A stretch of 64,000 bases of DNA from Demequina sp. NBRC 110051 (GTDB taxonomy: Bacteria; Actinomycetota; Actinomycetes; Actinomycetales; Demequinaceae), in contig NZ_BBRH01000010.1 of the NCBI RefSeq assembly GCF_002090055.1, positions 124,001-188,000 on the forward strand. The letters run 5' to 3'. Of the stretch, positions 16,479 to 25,725 are shown piece by piece. Numbering within the stretch: the stretch's first letter is position 1; each line of letters begins with the position of its first letter. Both the position numbers and the translations under genes were made by a program. The notes under the pieces are model-generated. The model saw only the letters and a program-made list of their open reading frames with translations. It was not told the origin of the DNA and made no database searches.

Positions 16479-18470
16479 GTGCCCAGCCTGCATGCGACCA
16501 TCGACGGCGACGAGCGAGAGCTGACCGCCGGCACGACGGGCACCGACCTCTTTGGTGAGCGCCGCGAGGTGCTCGTGATGCGCGTGGACGGCGCCCTGTG
16601 GGACCTCGCCCGCGAGATCCCCGCTGGCGCGACCGTGGAGGCCGTCACCATTGACGAGCCCGACGGCCTCATGGTGCTGCGTCACTCGACCGCGCACGTG
16701 CTCGCGCAGGCGGTGCAGCAGGTGAACCCGGACGCGAAACTGGGCGTGGGCCCGCCCGTCGAGAACGGCTTCTATTACGACTTCGACGTCGAGACCCCGT
16801 TCACTCCCGAGGACCTGAAGGCGCTCGAGAAGGCGATGCAGCGCATCGTCAAGGAGGGCCAGTCGTTCGTGCGCCGCGAGGTCACCCGCGACGAGGCGCT
16901 CGCCGACCTCGCCCACGAGCCCTACAAGTGCGAGCTGCTCACCCACGACGCCGACGGCGCCGAGGGTGCCTCCGTCGAGATCGGCGAGGGCGACATCACC
17001 ATCTACGACAACGTCCGCCGTAACGGCGAGCGCGCTTGGGGCGACCTGTGCCGCGGCCCGCACGTGCCCACCACCAAGGTGCTCGCCAACGGCTGGTCGC
17101 TCATGCGATCGGCCGCCGCGTACTGGAAGGGCAACGAAAAGAACCCGCAACTGCAGCGCGTCTACGGAACCGCGTGGCCCACCAAGGAGGAGCTGGTCGC
17201 CTACAAGGAGCGCCTGGCCGAGGCCGAGCGGCGCGACCACCGTCGCCTGGGCTCTGAGCTCGACCTGTTCTCGTTCCCCGACGAGATCGGCTCGGGTCTG
17301 GCGGTGTTCCACCCCAAGGGCGGCATCATCCGTCACGAGCTCGAGGAGTACTCGCGCCACCGTCACATCGAGGAGGGCTACCAGTTCGTCTACAGCCCCC
17401 ACGCGACCAAGGGCAAGCTGTTCGAGACCTCGGGCCACCTCGACTGGTATGCCGACGGCATGTACCCGCCCATGCACCTCGACGAGGAGCGCGACGCGGA
17501 CGGCAACGTCACCAAGCAGGGCCAGGACTACTACCTGAAGCCCATGAACTGCCCCATGCACAACCTGATCTTCGACTCGCGCGGGCGTTCCTACCGCGAG
17601 CTGCCGCTACGCCTGTTCGAGTTCGGCACTGTCTACCGCTACGAGAAGTCCGGCGTGGTGCACGGCATGACCCGCGCGCGCGGCTTTACCCAGGACGACG
17701 CGCACATCTACTGCACGCGCGACCAGATGAAGGACGAGCTCACCAAGACCCTCGACTTTGTCCTGGGGCTGCTCAAGGACTACGGCCTCGAGGACTTCTA
17801 CCTGGAGCTGTCGACCAAGAACCCCGAGAAGTTTGTGGGCGAGGACGACATCTGGGAGGAGGCCACCGAGACCCTGCGCGAGGTCGCCGAGGGCTCTGGC
17901 CTCGAGCTCGTCCCCGACCCGGGCGGCGCCGCGTTCTACGGACCCAAGATCTCGGTGCAGACCCGCGACGCCATCGGCCGTTCATGGCAGATGTCCACCA
18001 TCCAGCTGGACTTCAACCTGCCCGAGCGCTTCGAGCTCGAGTACACCGCGCCCGACAACACCCGCCAGCGCCCTGTGATGATCCACCGTGCGCTGTTCGG
18101 GTCGATCGAGCGCTTCTTCGCGATCCTCACCGAGCACTACGCGGGAGCGTTCCCCGTGTGGCTGTCGCCCGTGCAGGTGCGTGCCATTCCGGTGGCCGAG
18201 GCGTTCAACGACTACATGGCCGATGTCGTGGCACAGCTGCGTACGGCCGGTATCCGTGTCGAGCTCGATGACTCCGACGAGCGCTTCCCCAAGAAGATCC
18301 GCACCGCGTCCAAGGACAAGATCCCCTTCACCCTCATCGCAGGCGGCGACGATGCGGAGGCGGGCGCAGTGTCGTTCCGTTTCCGCGACGGCAGCCAGGA
18401 CAACGGGGTGCCGGTGACCGATGCCGTGGCTCGGATTGTCGAGGCCGTCCGCACCAAGGCACAGGTCTAG
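16479..18470 (+). CDS. thrS: threonyl-tRNA synthetase
   Basis: Class II synthetase that charges tRNA-Thr. The 663-residue protein has the TGS domain (about 1–60), the editing/SAD domain with [11 protein letters not shown] near residue 72, the catalytic core with [10 protein letters not shown] (zinc Cys), motif 2 [26 protein letters not shown], motif 3 [14 protein letters not shown], and the C-terminal anticodon-binding domain. GTG start at 16479 after AAGGAG. It heads the conserved order thrS–HIT–pgsA–acyltransferase–pimA seen in mycobacteria and relatives. A pair of alternative hairpins lies in the leader. Confidence 0.97.
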   Translation: MPSLHATIDGDERELTAGTTGTDLFGERREVLVMRVDGALWDLAREIPAGATVEAVTIDEPDGLMVLRHSTAHVLAQAVQQVNPDAKLGVGPPVENGFYYDFDVETPFTPEDLKALEKAMQRIVKEGQSFVRREVTRDEALADLAHEPYKCELLTHDADGAEGASVEIGEGDITIYDNVRRNGERAWGDLCRGPHVPTTKVLANGWSLMRSAAAYWKGNEKNPQLQRVYGTAWPTKEELVAYKERLAEAERRDHRRLGSELDLFSFPDEIGSGLAVFHPKGGIIRHELEEYSRHRHIEEGYQFVYSPHATKGKLFETSGHLDWYADGMYPPMHLDEERDADGNVTKQGQDYYLKPMNCPMHNLIFDSRGRSYRELPLRLFEFGTVYRYEKSGVVHGMTRARGFTQDDAHIYCTRDQMKDELTKTLDFVLGLLKDYGLEDFYLELSTKNPEKFVGEDDIWEEATETLREVAEGSGLELVPDPGGAAFYGPKISVQTRDAIGRSWQMSTIQLDFNLPERFELEYTAPDNTRQRPVMIHRALFGSIERFFAILTEHYAGAFPVWLSPVQVRAIPVAEAFNDYMADVVAQLRTAGIRVELDDSDERFPKKIRTASKDKIPFTLIAGGDDAEAGAVSFRFRDGSQDNGVPVTDAVARIVEAVRTKAQV

Positions 18471-18474
18471 TTCC

Positions 18475-19026
18475 GTGGCCGAGATCGTCGACGGCGAGCA
18501 GATGGGCGGCAAGCCGGACGGCTTCGAGCGCCTGTGGACCCCTCACCGCATGGCCTACATCGAGGACGGCAAGGACCGCAAGGAGTACGAGGGGCGTCAC
18601 GACTGCCCTCTGTGCGCCAAGCTCGAGATGCCCGACCGTGACGCGCTCGTGGTCTACCGCGGCGAGCACTGCTACGTGGTGCTGAACCTTTACCCGTACA
18701 ACCCCGGCCACCTGATGGTGTGCCCCTACCGTCATGTCGGTTGGTATACCGATGCGACGGACGCCGAGCGCGACGAGATGGGCGTGCTGACCCAGAAGGC
18801 CATGCGCGTGCTGTCCTCGGTCTCGGGGACTCAGGGCTTCAACATCGGCATGAACCAGGGCGCCATCGGCGGAGCCGGCATTTCGGAGCACCTTCACCAG
18901 CACGTGGTGCCGCGGTGGATGGGCGACTCGAACTTCCTGCCCATCATCGGGGCCACCAAGGCGCTGCCCGAGCTGCTGGACGACACGTGGGCGAAGGTCT
19001 CGTCCGCGTGGGGTGAGGTGGACTGA
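18475..19026 (+). CDS. HIT-family nucleotide hydrolase/phosphorylase
   Basis: 183-residue histidine-triad protein in the position of the M. tuberculosis Rv2613c orthologue, a diadenosine tetraphosphate phosphorylase. The active-site triad is HLHQH at residues 139–143, with upstream VVLNLYPYNPGHLMVCPYRHV. Two cysteines (CPLC, residues 44–47) are typical of this subgroup. I chose the GTG at 18475, five bases after the thrS stop; Met10 is a possible alternative. It probably shares a transcript with thrS and overlaps pgsA by one base. Phosphorylase rather than hydrolase activity is assumed from the ortholog position. Confidence 0.87.
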   Translation: MAEIVDGEQMGGKPDGFERLWTPHRMAYIEDGKDRKEYEGRHDCPLCAKLEMPDRDALVVYRGEHCYVVLNLYPYNPGHLMVCPYRHVGWYTDATDAERDEMGVLTQKAMRVLSSVSGTQGFNIGMNQGAIGGAGISEHLHQHVVPRWMGDSNFLPIIGATKALPELLDDTWAKVSSAWGEVD

Positions 19027-19655
19027 TGCTCGGTTGGCTACGCCCCTTCATGGGCAAGCTGTGGGCCGCGCCCGCGAAGGGGCTGCTGCGCCTGGGCGTG
19101 CATCCCAACGCCGTGACGATCATCGGCACCATCGGTGTGGTGATCGGCGCGTGCGTGTTCTTCCCGCGCGGCGGGATGAGCCTGTTCTGGGGCGTCCTGT
19201 TCATCACGTTCTTCGTGGTGACGGACATGCTCGACGGCACTATGGCGCGACTTTCGGGCAAGGCCAGCCGCCTGGGGTCGTACCTGGACTCGACGCTGGA
19301 CCGCGTGGCCGATGCCGCGATCTTCGGCGCGCTCGTATGGACCTTCCGGGAGTCCTCGCCTGAGACGGCGCTGGCGGCTCTGCTATGCCTCGCGCTCGGG
19401 TCGATCGTTCCCTACGCCCGCGCCAAGGCGGAGTCGCTGGGCATCGCGGCCACGGGCGGCATCGCCGAGCGCTCCGACCGGCTTGTGATCGGGCTCGTCG
19501 CCACCGCGTTGGTGGGGCTCGGCCTTCCCGTCGCGGTCCTGACGTGGACGCTGTCGCTGCTCGCGCTGGCCGCGGCGATCACCATCGTGCAACGCACTCT
19601 GATTGTGGTGCGCGAGAACGCCAAAGACCACCGTTTGGACGCTCCCACTCGATGA
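19026..19655 (+). CDS. pgsA: phosphatidylinositol phosphate synthase (CDP-alcohol phosphatidyltransferase)
   Basis: Transfers the phosphatidyl group of CDP-diacylglycerol to inositol phosphate, the entry step to phosphatidylinositol and its mannosides. 209 residues with about six transmembrane helices. The family motif DxxDGxxAR…G…D…D is present at residues 67–92, with metal ligands Asp67, Asp70, Asp88 and Asp92. The name pgsA is the historical one for this locus (Rv2612c position); chemistry is inferred from the neighbours pimA and the acyltransferase. The ATG overlaps the TGA of the HIT gene, and its own stop overlaps the next ATG. Confidence 0.9.
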   Translation: MLGWLRPFMGKLWAAPAKGLLRLGVHPNAVTIIGTIGVVIGACVFFPRGGMSLFWGVLFITFFVVTDMLDGTMARLSGKASRLGSYLDSTLDRVADAAIFGALVWTFRESSPETALAALLCLALGSIVPYARAKAESLGIAATGGIAERSDRLVIGLVATALVGLGLPVAVLTWTLSLLALAAAITIVQRTLIVVRENAKDHRLDAPTR

Positions 19656-20551
19656 ACGCCCTGCTCACCGCCTGGAGGGCCGCGCGTGTGCTCCCGGTGG
19701 GAGCCGTTCGGTCGCTCGCCTCCGCGGGTGCGACTCTCGCCTGGCACCGCCCGGGCAAGGCCGTGCGCCGGCTCGAGGACAACCTGCACCGCGTGACGGG
19801 CGCCACTGGCGACGAGCTGCGAGCCCTGTCGAAGGCGTCGCTGAAGTCCGTGTCGCGCTACTACGCCGAGGCGCTGACGCTGGACCGCTTCCGTCCCTCG
19901 CAGGTCGAGGCGCGCGTGCGGCTGCGCGACTACGAGGGTGTCCGCGAGTTGCTCGAGACGACGCCCACGGGCGCCATCGCCGTCCTGTCGCATAGCGGCA
20001 ACTGGGACCTGGTCGGGGCCTACGCGTCGCCGCGCATCATCCCCGTGACCGCGGTGGCGGAGGTACTTAAGCCCCGCGAGATGTTCGACCGCTTCGTCGC
20101 CATGCGCGAGGGCGTGGGCATCCAAGTACTGGGCCACGAGGGCGGCTCGACGTTCCGCGAGCTCATTCGCATCACCAAGTCGCAGCGCACGCTGGTGTGC
20201 CTACTGTCGGACCGTGACCTCTCGGGATCCGGTGTCGAGGTCGACATGTGGGGCCGGGGCGTGAAGGTGGCCCCCGGTCCCGCGGCCCTGGGCCTCGCGA
20301 CGGGCGCCCCCATCATCCCCGTGCACGTGTACTACGAGCGCCTGACGGGCACTCGCCGGCGAGCCGCAGGCTCGCCGTGGGGGGTGGTGCTGCACTTTGG
20401 TGAGGCGATCGACCCGGCGAGCGTGGCATCGGCCGCCCGTGAGGACCAGGTGCGCGAGCTCAGCGAACGCTGGGCGACCTGGATGGCAGCGCGTATCGCG
20501 GAGCACCCCGAGGACTGGCACATGATGCAGCGGTTCGGGTGGACCGCATGA
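19652..20551 (+). CDS. phosphatidylinositol mannoside acyltransferase (LpxL/HtrB family)
   Basis: 299-residue membrane-associated acyltransferase. The catalytic HX4D motif is HSGNWD at residues 114–119, followed by LLSDRDLSGSGVEVDMWGR and a GAPIIPVHVYYE segment typical of the family. In mycobacteria the gene at this position (Rv2611c, PatA) acylates the mannose of PIM1/PIM2 on the cytoplasmic face of the membrane. The ATG at 19652 overlaps the pgsA stop by four bases, and the stop overlaps the pimA ATG, so pgsA, this gene and pimA form one coupled unit. Confidence 0.88.
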   Translation: MNALLTAWRAARVLPVGAVRSLASAGATLAWHRPGKAVRRLEDNLHRVTGATGDELRALSKASLKSVSRYYAEALTLDRFRPSQVEARVRLRDYEGVRELLETTPTGAIAVLSHSGNWDLVGAYASPRIIPVTAVAEVLKPREMFDRFVAMREGVGIQVLGHEGGSTFRELIRITKSQRTLVCLLSDRDLSGSGVEVDMWGRGVKVAPGPAALGLATGAPIIPVHVYYERLTGTRRRAAGSPWGVVLHFGEAIDPASVASAAREDQVRELSERWATWMAARIAEHPEDWHMMQRFGWTA

Positions 20552-21678
20552 GAATCGGTATCGTCTGCCCGTACAGCTTCGATCGCCCCGGCGGCGTGCA
20601 GCTCCACATCATGGATCTGGCGGAGATCCTGATGGAGCGCGGGCACGAGGTGTCCGTGATTGCGCCCGGCTCGCCCGGCGTCGCGGTGCCCGACTACGTG
20701 TCGATCGCCGGCAAGTCGATTCCGGTGCACTACAACGGCTCGGTCGCGCGCGTGAAATTCGGCCCCATCGCCGCGGCGCGTGTGCGCATCTGGCTGCGCG
20801 ACGGCGACTTCGACGTGGTCCACCTGCACGAGCCGGGCACCATGTCGCTGTCGGTGATCGCGATGTGGGCGCGGCTGGGTCCCACGGTCGCGACGTTCCA
20901 CACGTCGAATGACCACTCGCGGATGATGCGGATCGCCAAGCCGTTCATCAAGCCCGGCTACGAAGAATTGGACGCGCGCATCGCGGTATCGCCCTCGGCC
21001 GACCGCACCGTCAAGGAGCACTTGGGCGTCGCCGCGACCCACATCATCCCCAACGGCGTGGACACCGAGGAGTACGTGGTCGCCGAGCCGCGAGGGGAGT
21101 GGACCGGCACACGCGAGGCACCCACGATCGGCATCCTGGGTCGCATGGACGAGCCTCGCAAGGGCCTCGAGGAGTACCTGGGCGCGATCCCGTACGTCAG
21201 GAAGCGTTACCCGCGGGCCCGTTTCCTGGTCGCCGGCCGGTTCTCCGACCGGGTCGCGGCGCGTGCGGCGCGTTCGGGAGCCGAGGTGGTGGGCGAGCTC
21301 GACGAGGGCATGAAGGCACGCTTCATGGCGTCCGTCGACGTCTACTGCGCGCCCAACACCGGGGGAGAGAGCTTCGGGATCGTGCTCGTCGAGGCGATGG
21401 CTGCGGGCGCTGCCGTGGTGGCAAGTGACCTCCAGGCCTTTCGCGACGTGGCCACCGACTCCGACGGCGAGCTGGGTGCGGCGCTGCACACCGTCGGCGA
21501 TTCGGTCGCGCTGGCGTCCCGCATCACCGCTTTGCTGGACGATCCGCGCGGCCGCGAGGCACTCGCCGCGCGCGGACAGGCCCGCGCCTTGACCTTCGAC
21601 TGGCACCAGGTGGCCCCCCGCATCGAAGAGACCTACCGCGACGCCATTAGACTGGACGCGGAGCTGTTCCCGCGCTAA
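20548..21678 (+). CDS. pimA: phosphatidylinositol alpha-mannosyltransferase
   Basis: GT4 glycosyltransferase that transfers mannose from GDP-mannose to phosphatidylinositol, the first committed step of PIM synthesis on the inner face of the membrane. 376 residues in two Rossmann domains. Visible elements are the N-terminal Gly-rich loop [26 protein letters not shown], the domain-2 start [13 protein letters not shown], and the EX7E motif in [12 protein letters not shown]. Last gene of the pgsA–acyltransferase–pimA unit. A -10-like TAGACT near its 3' end (21648–21653) may give pdxS its own promoter. Confidence 0.93.
   Translation: MRIGIVCPYSFDRPGGVQLHIMDLAEILMERGHEVSVIAPGSPGVAVPDYVSIAGKSIPVHYNGSVARVKFGPIAAARVRIWLRDGDFDVVHLHEPGTMSLSVIAMWARLGPTVATFHTSNDHSRMMRIAKPFIKPGYEELDARIAVSPSADRTVKEHLGVAATHIIPNGVDTEEYVVAEPRGEWTGTREAPTIGILGRMDEPRKGLEEYLGAIPYVRKRYPRARFLVAGRFSDRVAARAARSGAEVVGELDEGMKARFMASVDVYCAPNTGGESFGIVLVEAMAAGAAVVASDLQAFRDVATDSDGELGAALHTVGDSVALASRITALLDDPRGREALAARGQARALTFDWHQVAPRIEETYRDAIRLDAELFPR
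21648..21653 (+). promoter_or_regulatory. -10 element TAGACT for pdxS
   Basis: The hexamer TAGACTGGA inside the end of pimA matches elements upstream of rel (32253–32258) and aspS (39859–39864). It places a promoter about 70 bases before the pdxS ATG. Confidence 0.4.
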
Positions 21679-21725
21679 CCGGGCAGCACATATCCCCACC
21701 CCTCGAAGTGAAGGAAGCATCAGGC

Positions 21726-22634
21726 ATGAGCGACACCGCGAAGAGCACCACCCCCCAGGTCGGCACCGATCTGGTCAAGCGCGGCATGGCCGAGATGCTC
21801 AAGGGCGGCGTCATCATGGACGTCGTCACCCCCGAGCAGGCCAAGATCGCCGAGGACGCCGGCGCCGTCGCCGTCATGGCCCTCGAGCGTGTCCCCGCGG
21901 ACATCCGCGCCCAGGGTGGCGTGGCCCGTATGTCGGACCCCGACCTGGTCTCCGGCATCATCGACGCCGTCTCCATCCCCGTGATGGCCAAGGCCCGCAT
22001 CGGCCACTTTGTCGAGGCGCAGGTGCTGCAGTCGCTCGGCGTCGACTACATCGACGAGTCCGAGGTCCTCACGCCCGCCGACTACGCCCACCACATCGAC
22101 AAGTGGCAGTTCACCGTGCCGTTCGTGTGTGGCGCGACCAACCTGGGCGAGGCCCTGCGCCGCATCTCCGAGGGCGCGGCCATGATCCGCTCGAAGGGCG
22201 AGGCCGGCACCGGCGACGTCTCGAACGCCACCACCCACATGCGCACGCTGCGCTCCGAGATCGCGCGCCTCACGTCGCTTCCCAAGGACGAGCTGTACGT
22301 GGCCGCCAAGGAGCTCCAGGCGCCGCTGCCCCTGGTCCAGGAGGTCGCCGAGACCGGCAAGCTGCCCGTCGTGACCTTCACCGCCGGCGGCATCGCCACC
22401 CCGGCCGACGCCGCGATGATGATGCAGCTGGGCGCGGAGGGCGTGTTCGTCGGCTCCGGCATCTTCAAGTCGGGCGACCCGGCCTCGCGTGCCAAGGCCA
22501 TCGTGAAGGCCACGACCTTCTATGACGACCCGTCGGTCATCGCCGAGGTCTCGCGTGGCCTGGGTGAAGCCATGGTCGGCATCAACGTGGACGACGTCCC
22601 CGAGCCGCACCGCCTCGCCGAGCGCGGTTGGTGA
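21726..22634 (+). CDS. pdxS: pyridoxal 5'-phosphate synthase, synthase subunit
   Basis: Makes pyridoxal 5'-phosphate from ribose 5-phosphate, glyceraldehyde 3-phosphate and ammonia supplied by PdxT, as a dodecameric TIM barrel. 302 residues with the catalytic lysines in place: Lys89 in VMAKARIGH and Lys157 in [10 protein letters not shown], plus the phosphate-site [12 protein letters not shown]. The ATG at 21726 follows GAAGGAAG; a GTG at 21708 in the same frame is too close to that site to be preferred. The stop overlaps a possible start of the Nudix gene, and a 16-bp hairpin built from the dispersed motif follows. Confidence 0.97.
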   Translation: MSDTAKSTTPQVGTDLVKRGMAEMLKGGVIMDVVTPEQAKIAEDAGAVAVMALERVPADIRAQGGVARMSDPDLVSGIIDAVSIPVMAKARIGHFVEAQVLQSLGVDYIDESEVLTPADYAHHIDKWQFTVPFVCGATNLGEALRRISEGAAMIRSKGEAGTGDVSNATTHMRTLRSEIARLTSLPKDELYVAAKELQAPLPLVQEVAETGKLPVVTFTAGGIATPADAAMMMQLGAEGVFVGSGIFKSGDPASRAKAIVKATTFYDDPSVIAEVSRGLGEAMVGINVDDVPEPHRLAERGW

Positions 22635-23218
22635 CCCAAGGTTTGAACGACCAGACGGCCGATGCGGGGGCGACCCCCGCATCGGCCGTACCTGTTTCTG
22701 CGGTACAGCCAGTTTCTGAGGTGACGCCGGGCGTTATCCAGCGCGAGGGCGCGCGCGTGCTGCTGCTCGACGAGGCCGGTCGGCTACTCATGATGCGGGC
22801 GCACGACTCTCACCGTCCCGAGCGGTCCTGGTGGTTCACGCCCGGCGGCGGCATCGAGGCGGGGGAGAGCGCGCGGGAGGCCGCGGCGCGCGAGCTGACC
22901 GAGGAGACGGGTCTCGTGGTGGAGCCCTCGGCTCTCGTGGGACCGGTGTGGGATCGCACCGCTCTGTTCGACTTTCAGTCACGGCCGTACGTGCAGCACG
23001 AGGTGTTCTTCGTGGCGCACCTGGCCGATGCCACGCCGGCCTCGGGGCTCGCGTGGACGTCGACCGAGGAGGAGACCATCGACGACACGGTCTGGCTGAC
23101 GCAGGCAGAGTTGGCTACCGCGGATATCGAGGTATTTCCCGCCGAGCTGCGGGAGGACTGGGCGCCGTTCGTGGACTGGGATGGCACGACGAAGGATTTG
23201 GGAGAGGTAAGCGAGTGA
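22631..23218 (+). CDS. Nudix hydrolase between pdxS and pdxT
   Basis: About 195 residues. The Nudix box is complete: [21 protein letters not shown] followed by TG, with flanking WWFTPGGG and [10 protein letters not shown]. Substrate unknown; this subgroup hydrolyses nucleoside diphosphates linked to other groups. The start is uncertain. The GTG at 22631 overlaps the pdxS stop and is given here, but the first 30 residues are low in complexity and encode a perfect hairpin, so a GTG at 22721 ([16 protein letters not shown]) is equally plausible. It ends in a GTGA overlap with pdxT, so it belongs to the PLP operon. The mycobacterial locus also carries a Nudix gene (Rv2609c) nearby. Confidence 0.85.
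   Translation: MTQGLNDQTADAGATPASAVPVSAVQPVSEVTPGVIQREGARVLLLDEAGRLLMMRAHDSHRPERSWWFTPGGGIEAGESAREAAARELTEETGLVVEPSALVGPVWDRTALFDFQSRPYVQHEVFFVAHLADATPASGLAWTSTEEETIDDTVWLTQAELATADIEVFPAELREDWAPFVDWDGTTKDLGEVSE
22655..22689. terminator. 16-bp perfect hairpin made of two opposed GGCCGATGC copies
   Basis: Arms 22655–22670 and 22674–22689 are perfect reverse complements around a CGA loop. Each arm holds one copy of the dispersed motif. It starts 20 bases after the pdxS stop and could attenuate transcription into the Nudix–pdxT genes. Confidence 0.7.
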
Positions 23219-23799
23219 CGACGGTAGGAGTGCTGGCGCTGCAGGGTGACGTACGGGAGCACGCGGCGGCGGTGTCCGCGTTGGGTGCACAGGTGTCGCT
23301 GGTGCGGCGCCCGCGTGAGCTGGACGAGGTCGACGCGATCATCCTGCCCGGAGGCGAGTCGACCACGATCGACAAGCTGCTGCGGGCCTTCGACCTGCGC
23401 GACCCGTTGATGGCGCGAATCGAGGCCGGGCTGCCGGTGCTGGGATCATGCGCGGGAATGATCCTGCTGGCGACCGAACTGGTGGACGGTATCGAGGGCC
23501 AGCAGACGCTCGAGGCGATCCCCATGACGGTGCGGCGCAACGCGTTTGGGCGCCAGGTGGATTCCGCTGAGGCCTCGCTCACATGGCTGCCCGATGGTTC
23601 CCCGATGGAGGCCACGTTCATCCGCGCGCCGTGGGTCGAGTCCTATGGCGAGGGCGTCGAGGTGCTGGCGACGGCGGACGGCGCCGACGGCACTACCCAC
23701 GCCGTCGCGGTGCAGTACGAGAACCGGCTCGCCACCGCGTTCCACCCCGAGATCTCCGACGAGCCGCGCGTGCATCAGCGCCTGCTCGAGCTTATCTGA
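23215..23799 (+). CDS. pdxT: pyridoxal 5'-phosphate synthase, glutaminase subunit
   Basis: Class I glutamine amidotransferase that supplies ammonia to PdxS. 194 residues. The catalytic triad is visible: Cys79 in GSCAGMILLA and the His-x-Glu pair in FHPEISDE near the C-terminus; ILPGGESTTIDKLLR forms the oxyanion region. GTG start at 23215 overlaps the Nudix stop (GTGA). A TPR-like gene begins one base after its stop. Confidence 0.95.
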   Translation: MTTVGVLALQGDVREHAAAVSALGAQVSLVRRPRELDEVDAIILPGGESTTIDKLLRAFDLRDPLMARIEAGLPVLGSCAGMILLATELVDGIEGQQTLEAIPMTVRRNAFGRQVDSAEASLTWLPDGSPMEATFIRAPWVESYGEGVEVLATADGADGTTHAVAVQYENRLATAFHPEISDEPRVHQRLLELI

Positions 23800-23800
23800 C

Positions 23801-24289
23801 ATGCCGCCGACCCAGGAGTGGGAGGCGGCCGTCGCGCAGTTGTGGGCGACGGCGGATCGCGCGCGTCCGGGCGCGGTGCTCGCGCGTGCGCGCGATCTCG
23901 TGGCGGCACGGACTGAGGGTGACGCGGCCGCGCTGTTCGAGTTGGCCTCGGCTCACGATTTTGTGGGCGAGGAGGAGGTCGCGGTGGGGCTTTACGAGCA
24001 CGCTCTCGACGCCGGCTTGGATGCTCGCCGCCACGACGAGGCCGTCATCCAGCTCGCCAGTTCGCTCCGCAACGTGGGGCGACCGGCCGATGCGGTGATG
24101 CTCCTCGACGTTTCACCCGTCGCCGACGCTCTGGCCCCTGCGGCCGCGGCCTTCCGCGTCCTTGCGCTCCGTGATCTGGGTGAGGCTTCCGCCGAGGAGG
24201 TGTCCTCGGCCTCGGCCGCCGCCTCCGATTCTCCGTACGGTCGCGCCGTCGCACGCTACGCGGCCGAGGCACTGCGGATCGCTGGCTGA
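23801..24289 (+). CDS. tetratricopeptide-repeat-like protein
   Basis: 162 residues, almost entirely helical, with repeated Ala/Asp/Leu helices such as DAAALFELASAHDFVGEEEVA, LYEHALDAGL and EAVIQLASSLRNVGRPADAV that match the degenerate TPR (TPR_5) pattern. Probably a scaffold or adaptor protein; no catalytic motif. The ATG lies one base after the pdxT stop, so it is probably part of that operon. Its stop is followed within 12 bases by a tandem octamer repeat. Confidence 0.7.
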   Translation: MPPTQEWEAAVAQLWATADRARPGAVLARARDLVAARTEGDAAALFELASAHDFVGEEEVAVGLYEHALDAGLDARRHDEAVIQLASSLRNVGRPADAVMLLDVSPVADALAPAAAAFRVLALRDLGEASAEEVSSASAAASDSPYGRAVARYAAEALRIAG

Positions 24290-24300
24290 GGCCGCGGCTT

Positions 24301-24384
24301 CGCGCACACACGCGCACACGCGCACACGCGCACACGCGCACACGCGCACACGCGCACACGCGCACACGCGCACACGCGCACACG
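24301..24384. repeat. tandem CGCGCACA octamer repeat
   Basis: About nine to ten perfect head-to-tail copies of the octamer CGCGCACA. The tract is strictly alternating purine-pyrimidine and continues as imperfect CG/CA-rich sequence to about 24425. It fills the gap before the SatD-like gene. Confidence 0.95.
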
Positions 24385-24450
24385 AGCGCCCGCACGCGGG
24401 CGCACCAGTGCGTGCACGCGCGCCCCGCAGAGCATGCATCAAGCCCGAGA

Positions 24451-24484
24451 CCTTGATTCCCGACAAACAAGGCTCTAACCTTGT
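24451..24484 (+). promoter_or_regulatory. promoter with three CCTTG/CAAGG half-sites before the SatD-like gene
   Basis: CCTTG (24451–24455), CAAGG (24468–24472) and CCTTG (24479–24483) alternate in orientation; the last two form the palindrome ACAAGG–CTCTAA–CCTTGT (24467–24484). A -10 element TAACCT (24476–24481) overlaps the palindrome and ends six bases before the ATG, so repressor binding would block transcription and the message is probably leaderless. Confidence 0.55.
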
Positions 24485-24487
24485 CTT

Positions 24488-25108
24488 ATGTTCGTTCTCA
24501 CCGCGGATCAACGCGACAGCACCCGCACGGGCGAGCGCGTCGACGCGCTGCTGGACTCGCTTGGGCTTTGGAGCGAGCGCTGGGCCGGCGCCATCGCCTT
24601 GCCCATTGAGCGCACCGTGGGAGACGAGTTCCAAGCGGTCCTGACAGGGGCGGACGCCGTCGTCGACCTCGCGCTCACGTTGGTGCGCGAGGGCGACTGG
24701 TCGATCGGCATCGGCGCCGGCGAGGTGAATCTGCCCCTTGCGGACTCGGCGCGCGCGAGTTCTGGGCCTGCGTTCGTGGCCGCGCGCGACGCCGTCGAGC
24801 GCGCCCGGGGCCGGCGCGAGCCCGTTCCCGTCGTGGTCCTCGGCGCCGATCACGAGGCCGCGAGCCATGCGACCGCCGTCCTGCAATTGATCGGTGCAGT
24901 CCTGGGCCGCCGCACGGCCGCGGGCTGGGAGGTGGCTGACGCCTGGGTCGGCGACGCTACGCAACGCGACGTTGCGCGCACGCTCGGCATCTCGCCCCAG
25001 GCGGTGAGCCAGCGCATCGCCGCCGCGATGATGGAAGAGGAACGCGCGACGCGCCCCGTGGCCGCCTCACTCGTCGCGCGGGCCGCGCATGCCAAGGTGG
25101 GCTCATGA
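24488..25108 (+). CDS. SatD-family protein with C-terminal helix-turn-helix
   Basis: 206 residues. The N-terminal part (FVLTADQRDST, PIERTVGDEFQAVL, SIGIGAGEVNLPL) matches the SatD family, named for an acid-inducible streptococcal locus; its biochemical role is unknown. The C-terminus, QRDVARTLGISPQAVSQRIAAAM (residues ~158–180), is a sigma-70 region 4-like helix-turn-helix, so it probably binds DNA. Palindromic half-sites overlap its own promoter and suggest autoregulation. It is followed 30 bases later by a membrane protein gene on the same strand, a pairing that recurs in actinobacteria. Confidence 0.78.
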   Translation: MFVLTADQRDSTRTGERVDALLDSLGLWSERWAGAIALPIERTVGDEFQAVLTGADAVVDLALTLVREGDWSIGIGAGEVNLPLADSARASSGPAFVAARDAVERARGRREPVPVVVLGADHEAASHATAVLQLIGAVLGRRTAAGWEVADAWVGDATQRDVARTLGISPQAVSQRIAAAMMEEERATRPVAASLVARAAHAKVGS

Positions 25109-25138
25109 ACAGGCTGGGCTCATGAGCGAGGCGGTGTC

Positions 25139-25528
25139 ATGAACGAGGACGTCCTCATCGCGATCGCGGTGGCTCTGATTGCCGTCGCCACGCTCGCCCT
25201 CGCGACCGCCCTGGGTGCGCCACTCGTGTCGTGGCTGCTCAGGCGCATCGAGCCCGCGGCTGCGACCCCCGGCCTGCTGCGCGGAGGCATGTGGGTGGGA
25301 GTCCTCGAGCGCGTCATGGTGACCGGCGGCATCCTCATCGGCATGCCCGAGGTCGTCGCCGTAGTCATCGCCATCAAGGGCCTGGGCCGCTATCCCGAGC
25401 TGCGCGACACCGCCGCGGACGTCCGCTCCGAGGCCGCCGAGCGCTTCATCATCGGCACCCTCGCGAGTTTGATCTGGGCCGGGGCACTCGGTGTGCTGGG
25501 CCGCTGGGCGATCCTCGCGCTGCTCTAA
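25139..25528 (+). CDS. integral membrane protein paired with the SatD-like gene
   Basis: 129 residues with three or four hydrophobic helices (about 5–32, 48–80 and 105–129). The middle has GMWVGVLERVMVTGGILIG, then the amphipathic IKGLGRYPELRDTAADVRSEAAERFIIGTLAS. No known domain recognised. The ERVMVTGGILIG…GLGRYPEL pattern recurs in proteins encoded beside SatD-like genes, so the pair probably works together. A probable monocistronic end: no gene follows for about 200 bases. Confidence 0.7.
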   Translation: MNEDVLIAIAVALIAVATLALATALGAPLVSWLLRRIEPAAATPGLLRGGMWVGVLERVMVTGGILIGMPEVVAVVIAIKGLGRYPELRDTAADVRSEAAERFIIGTLASLIWAGALGVLGRWAILALL

Positions 25529-25680
25529 GCGGCGCCCCGCCGCCCGGCAGTACGAACCGTACAGGCGAGCGACACGGGGAAGCCGGCAGTCGCATCGGCC
25601 CTCCGAGCGGCGTGTCGGCAGTCAATCCGGCTCACACTGTCCAGCGCGTCGTGGGCGGGGAGCGCGCCGCAGCACCTGAG

Positions 25681-25686
25681 TACACT
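25681..25686 (+). promoter_or_regulatory. -10 element TACACT for the YebC gene
   Basis: TACACT lies 39 bases before the yebC start codon, in a 197-base intergenic region that also carries a GCATCGGCC motif copy (25592–25600) and a small inverted repeat GTACG/CGTAC (25550–25562). Confidence 0.4.
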
Positions 25687-25725
25687 GGTCGGCAGTCCTG
25701 ACAGTCCGTCATCAAGGGAGCACAC

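Noticed and set aside
24301-24384. CRISPR array
   Set aside because: The repeat is a gapless 8-base unit without spacers, and no cas genes are near.
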